Part shown: positions 61,301 to 64,000 of the stretch, piece after piece
Layout: each line of letters starts with the position of its first letter
Numbering within the stretch: position 1 is the stretch's first letter
Source: Sinonovacula constricta
Taxonomy: Eukaryota > Mollusca > Bivalvia > Cardiida > Solecurtidae
DNA length: 64,000 nucleotides
Direction: 5' to 3'
NCBI GenBank assembly: GCA_007844125.1
Contig: CM017563.1
Span: forward strand, 24,180,394 to 24,244,393
Made by a program: the position numbers and the translations under genes
The notes under the pieces: model-generated
What the model saw: only the letters and a program-made list of their open reading frames with translations
What the model was told of the DNA's origin: nothing
The model's database searches: none

Positions 61301-62054
61301 TTGTCTACAACAAAGAGTGTTAAATATGGTGTCCGACAGTTTGGATCAAAAACATTTTCATTAAACATCAAAATAAACCATTGTTGCTTGAACAGATCTT
61401 AGAAAATACTGTTAATTGGTGTCCTACACCTGTCTGAAAAGTGCACCATAACGCCACAATCTTCATATCAAACCTATTAGAGCCACGCTGCACAGTAAGC
61501 TATTTTTAAACTAAGAAAACCACGTGATCACTTATGTTTTAGCTTATCAACGTCGTCCGCTGTGACGTTGATGTCTATTTTTGGCAGGAATCCCAATCGT
61601 TTTATTTATAGATTTGGGAAGAATGAACATTAACGTGTTGGTAAGCGAGTTTTACTGCCCTAAAATTGAGATACAGTTGAAAATCGTCGAAGCTTAGACT
61701 GATGTAGGATTTTTTCTGCATAAATTATGTTCAAATGCCCCAACAGAGGTCAGATATTGTTACATATATCAGATATAGGCAAACTGTCGGACATCACCTT
61801 TAATTACAAAAAAAAATGCAAGCATGGGAGTTAAGTTTATGGACAATTAAAAATTGCTATCAAACAATTATTCTTCAAATTAGGGTAATGTTACGGATTA
61901 TTACCATAGAAACGTACGATTATCTATACAGATATCGACGAGTGTCAAAATGGGTCATCCGGATGCAGCCATGAGTGTGAAAATCTTATTGGAACTTACA
62001 GCTGTTCCTGTAACGAAAGCTATCAGCTCGGGAAAGACTGGATGAATTGCACAG
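51851..62054 (+). CDS. EGF-repeat secreted protein (one EGF, four calcium-binding EGF), gene continues past the window
   Basis: Exons: 51851 or 51915 to 52016, 57968-58093, 59801-59920, 60998-61114 and 61932-62054, possibly preceded by 50520-50636. Each encodes one EGF domain with six Cys. Exons 2-5 begin D/N-x-N/D-E-C and are of the calcium-binding type. All borders between them are phase 1, the classic shuffled EGF exon phase. A start at 51851 would give a good signal peptide (a hydrophobic run rich in F, L, I and Y, ending ISATA before LCYG), with an in-frame TAA just upstream. Alternatively the same text is a polypyrimidine tract and the exon begins at 51915. The protein is expected to be extracellular or membrane-anchored. 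The rest of the gene is to the right, so fibrillin-, fibulin-, MEGF- or uromodulin-like assignments cannot be separated. Confidence 0.87.
52234..52312 (+). repeat. (GT)n microsatellite, ~79 bp
   Basis: Pure GT dinucleotides in the first EGF intron. It yields poly-Cys-Val and poly-Thr-His frames on the two strands. Confidence 0.97.
52320..53925. other. EGF gene intron, nothing recognised
   Basis: No exon with EGF Cys spacing and no element ends. Confidence 0.45.
53930..55135 (+). repeat. Highly degenerate minisatellite, ~35-50 bp unit
   Basis: The recurring phrases 'tcggtaatttatacggccta', 'ataactccatgtcgg' and 'taacagcctcatatc' alternate about 25-30 times with many changes of length. Older and more decayed than the other arrays in the window. 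Confidence 0.8.
55386..57171 (-). mobile_element. PIF/Harbinger-type DNA transposon with only a MADF gene
   Basis: Inverted ends GGGGCCAGTCAAACAGC (left) and GCTGTGTGACTGGCCCT (right), flanked by TTA at 55383-55385 and 57172-57174, fit PIF/Harbinger (TTA/TAA target). Both subterminal regions (about 55400-55960 and 56700-57170) hold arrays of GCGTGATTC, CAGTGATTC and CACTGACG-like words in opposite orientations. The 1786-bp element encodes one MADF/Myb-like protein and no DDE transposase. GC and CpG content is far above the surroundings, a sign of a recent or separate origin. Confidence 0.8.
55965..56651 (-). CDS. MADF/Myb-SANT-like DNA-binding protein of the Harbinger-type element
   Basis: 228 codons, minus strand. 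The first ATG is at 56651, and [11 protein letters not shown] begins at 56642. Residues 1-115 are low complexity (Lys/Pro, Ala/Glu, then a Gly/Lys run [10 protein letters not shown], probably nuclear targeting). Residues about 120-215 form a MADF domain: [20 protein letters not shown], then [16 protein letters not shown], then [18 protein letters not shown]. In PIF/Harbinger elements such a protein works with the DDE transposase at the element ends. Near the stop, the text AAATCCTAC followed by GTGAGT looks like a splice donor, so the real C-terminus may differ. The frame is intact, unlike the other transposon genes here. Confidence 0.78.
   Translation of the reverse strand: MKKMPPKKGRLPSKTKMPKKKAAEEEVHVDPPEAAAEQTAAGAAARRSRRSPTAPPPDLSIQVEVHAADLDEHALPADPAAGTAADETSEEDPRPGEGGGGRGKGKGKSKGKAIAKRDFSLKAKVEEDLLEWMAEHDEVWRRGHHLYKTRKQIWAAKADETGLPLEHIMGWWKSIKDWYVRLTKNKSGQAAKKYTDREKFIVDSLQFYQTQLPSAKSEPMKKSYVSCQ
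57430..57850. mobile_element. MITE-like inverted-repeat element, copy B
   Basis: The left end contains 'gtgcttagtttcaatttta' (doubled). The right end 'ccagatttgaaactaagc' is its reverse. The inner AT-rich block matches copy A at 26285-26600. No target duplication was settled. Confidence 0.6.
57968..58093 (+). CDS. EGF gene exon: calcium-binding EGF domain 2
   Basis: Acceptor cattttcag, donor gtaagt. Joined to the preceding G it reads [17 protein letters not shown], then [13 protein letters not shown], then GRTCI. Six Cys, D-x-N-E-C start and the aromatic plus Gly pattern of calcium-binding EGF. 126 nt, phase 1-1. Confidence 0.92.
58072..59510 (+). repeat. Satellite, 44-bp unit (about 30 copies), with exon-like founder units
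   Basis: From about 58350 the unit is regular: 'caagaacatgtctcaaaatg', 'gagttattttatccctcagt', 'tata'. Before that, three longer irregular units (53-57 bp) grade back into the last coding bases and donor of the preceding EGF exon. No frame of the unit has a stop on the plus strand, so long repetitive open frames appear in all three frames. None is considered a gene. Confidence 0.92.
59801..59920 (+). CDS. EGF gene exon: calcium-binding EGF domain 3
   Basis: Acceptor ctctatacag, donor gtagga. Reads (N)[15 protein letters not shown], then [12 protein letters not shown], then GKNCR. Six Cys, 120 nt, phase 1-1. Confidence 0.92.
59921..60997. other. EGF gene intron, nothing recognised
   Basis: AT-rich. 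No extra EGF exon or element ends. Confidence 0.5.
60998..61114 (+). CDS. EGF gene exon: calcium-binding EGF domain 4
   Basis: Acceptor ccgtttctag, donor gttggt. Reads [16 protein letters not shown], then [13 protein letters not shown], then RTSCE. Six Cys, 117 nt, phase 1-1. The donor is weaker than its neighbours. Confidence 0.92.
61187..61315 (+). mobile_element. tRNA-headed SINE-like repeat, family 2 (partial)
   Basis: Begins 'cgtggcgtagtggtagagtc' then 'gccgattcgtaactc', similar to 26806. It is cut off by the TTAA-type MITE that starts at 61324. Confidence 0.5.
61324..61799 (+). mobile_element. TTAA-type MITE family, complete copy
   Basis: TTAA flanks at 61320-61323 and 61800-61803. 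Inverted ends GGTGTCCGACAGTTTG and CAAACTGTCGGACATCACC. 476 bp, no coding content. TTAA duplications are used by piggyBac- and Kolobok-type transposases. Which one mobilised this family is not known. Confidence 0.85.
61932..62054 (+). CDS. EGF gene exon: calcium-binding EGF domain 5
   Basis: Acceptor tctatacag, donor gtacaa. Reads [16 protein letters not shown], then [13 protein letters not shown], then MNCT. Six Cys, 123 nt, phase 1-1. The next exon is not found before 64000. Confidence 0.92.
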
Positions 62055-62915
62055 GTACAACTTTACTGCCATAAATTGTAATTTTCGTTTATTTTGGTAT
62101 TTTTGATAAGTTTCACTGTACCGTCCTGGTAAATATGACAATTTAATTAATGACTGGGCAAATGCAAAAATTAATTTGTGTACTTTGATTTTGTTATTTG
62201 CAAATTGGTTTGACATAATTGTAGTCAAGTGATTGACTTCCAGGTATAAAATAGGGTTAAATTTGCGTTCATACAGCCGGCACCCCGTCATGTCAGCTGG
62301 TAGAACTACCCCACATAAAATGTATAGACCCTGCCGGCACACTATTCGCTTGGCAACGGTCGCAACATACAGTACATGACGGTGTATCTTGGTAGAAATA
62401 GCAATAAAACTCACTCGACGAAACATTACCATAAGTGCAATCATGTTTTAATATCCTGTAATATTAATTACATAGCAAATAAAATTTGAAAATTGACATT
62501 AACGTCATTCACTTTTTCTCCCAAACAAACATGTATCACAGACTCACGCTATCTTAAGGTTTGTCTGCGTAATTTTCTTATACAGTCTTACACGTGCGTG
62601 ATACACGTTATATAATTGTGAATATGTAGTTCGGTTGTTTTTATATTACCATAAGTGAATTTTCTGTTAGTTACTTAAATATATTCAAACTCAATTTTGA
62701 ACAATATTTTTAATCTAAGCGGCGACAGCGACTTCGGTGAGGCTTAAATGAACACAAAAATATCCTTTCTATTTAGAAAAAGAAAAGCTTGTAAGAAAAA
62801 CTGCACCGAAATGTATTTAATATCACATATTTACAAACACTATTTCAGTACTTTTATCCCGTTAAAATACTGTATTATTATGTCATTTACCCTTGTAACA
62901 AACTGAACAACTGTT
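62055..62915. other. EGF gene intron, nothing recognised
   Basis: No further EGF exon. Minus-strand open frames here have no domain. Confidence 0.5.
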
Positions 62916-62924
62916 CAAAAGACC

Positions 62925-63235
62925 GGACCTGGTAGCGCAGTCGGTAGAGCGTCGGCTCCAGGTACGGGAGGCCGCGGGGCACGACATACCAAACGTCAAA
63001 ATGGTAGTGGTATAGCTCCCTTGCTAATGCCCATGCAAATATAAGTGTAATTCCACGACTTAAGGGCCCTTTGTCAGATAAATGTGACTGGGTGTGGTTT
63101 CGTGTCAGGTGTTCACAGCCTGCTATACACAGTAAAGGCAGTACTAGACGTGTGTCTGCTTCCAGTAGACACTGTCTACAGATAACTGAAATACTGTTGG
63201 CGGGGCGATAAACCCAGTAACCAAACTGCTTAAAA
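62925..63235 (+). mobile_element. tRNA-derived SINE, second copy of the 11.3-kb family
   Basis: The head has A-box TAGCGCAGTCGGTAGAGCG but the B-box region is altered (ccgcggggcacgacat). The body matches the 11315-11643 copy to the 'gataaaccca' end. A loose duplication CTGTTCAAAA / CTGCTTAAAA flanks it (8/10). Confidence 0.75.
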
Positions 63236-63604
63236 TTAAGAAGACGTTTGTAGAGGTGTCCACAAAACTCTACTAAGACTTGTTTAGCTAACTGCAATAA
63301 TAAATTAACAAAATACTGCTAACTTTCTTAGTAACAATCGCCTCTAAACTACGAGTTTGTTACTAATAAGAGATGTGCTAAAATTATGGAAATAAACATG
63401 CAATCCTGCAATCAATACATTTAATACCCAATAACGCTAAATTTCATTAACGGTTTGAAGGCACGTCACATGTTTTCAGACAAGTTGGAAAGTAGTGGCA
63501 GCAAGTGGTGACCCATTTAACTAATTAATTGCTTGTCTATTACTATTAGTTTAAACCTATTTATATAAAGAAAAATTGGGAAACACGTTCTTATAACTTA
63601 TATT

Positions 63605-63785
63605 AATCTCTCTCGACTGTCCACCTCCTGGGTAGAACCAGTACTCAGGTACTGAACACCTGCAGCAATGTGCAGTAAATAGTCTTGCTCAAGGACTAAC
63701 ATCACGTGGTCAGTTTCGGGATTCGAACCCGGGGCTCTCTGATCCGGTGTCCAACGTCATAACCACTAGACCAAGGACGCCCACA
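63605..63785 (-). mobile_element. tRNA-derived SINE, third family
   Basis: The minus-strand head reads TTGGTCTAGTGGTTATGACG (A-box) and GGTTCGAATCCCG (B-box) at about 63716-63782, then a body of about 100 bp. The head alone would look like a tRNA pseudogene. The body argues for a SINE. Confidence 0.6.
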
Positions 63786-64000
63786 GCTATATGTCTGTTA
63801 CTATTTATTATATTCATGGAGGAAAACGAGACCCACAGTGGGACTGGCCGACAGCTACCATAGCACTGCACACACTCAGTGTATATGTCTTTAGTTAAGC
63901 GATGCGTTTCTTGTTTCGATGAGTACGTAATTAAATCAGAAATGCTTACCATGCGTATCGCTGGGATACTCGCAATGGCTGGCATCGCATCACATTAGTA

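Noticed and set aside
63716..63782. tRNA gene on the minus strand
   Set aside because: A- and B-boxes are good but the sequence continues into a SINE-like body and the stems were not convincing.

Overview
The window is animal nuclear DNA, AT-rich and repeat-dense. It most resembles a bivalve mollusc, judged from the mix of repeat families: tRNA-headed SINEs, hAT-type, TTAA-type and PIF/Harbinger-type elements, an APE-endonuclease/RNase H LINE and gag-like remnants. The species is not identifiable by eye. Host genes are short exons with GT..AG borders in long repeat-filled introns, so most long open frames are repeats or chance.

Host genes. (1) About 1948-10898, + strand: the 3' part of an adhesion-type (class B2) GPCR, with TM6, TM7 and a long cytoplasmic tail in seven phase-compatible exons, plus a possible alternative terminal exon at 5621-5662. 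(2) About 17053-17315, - strand: a candidate two-exon gene for a 42-residue protein with a Cys cluster. (3) 27776-27940, + strand: one exon of a type II membrane protein, probably ITM2/BRI-like. (4) About 50520-62054 and beyond, + strand: a secreted or extracellular EGF-repeat protein with one plain EGF and four calcium-binding EGF exons, all phase 1-1. It leaves the window at the right.

Mobile elements. 19.9-23 kb: a decayed hAT transposase (DUF4371 / ZMYM1-like), with one segment copied about 1.9 kb away. 28.58-34.42 kb: a structurally complete but mutated LINE on the - strand (gag-like ORF1; EN, RT and RNase H in ORF2) between perfect 12-bp target duplications. 36.0-37.5 kb: a truncated second LINE. 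42.1-46.4 kb, - strand: a decayed multi-domain gene (N-terminal Cys domain, PIN/XPG-like nuclease motifs, C-terminal Cys-rich tail), possibly Academ-related and the most unusual item here. It lies between gag-like fragments at about 40.3-40.9 and 47.7-48.0 kb. 55.39-57.17 kb: a PIF/Harbinger-type element with TTA duplications that carries only a MADF/Myb-like gene.

Small repeats include two hAT-type MITEs with 8-bp duplications, a TTAA-flanked MITE family in at least five places, tRNA-derived SINEs, and several satellites. Two tandem arrays begin right at 5' splice sites of host exons. One, in the EGF gene, looks seeded from the exon end itself. No rRNA, CRISPR array or convincing functional tRNA was seen.
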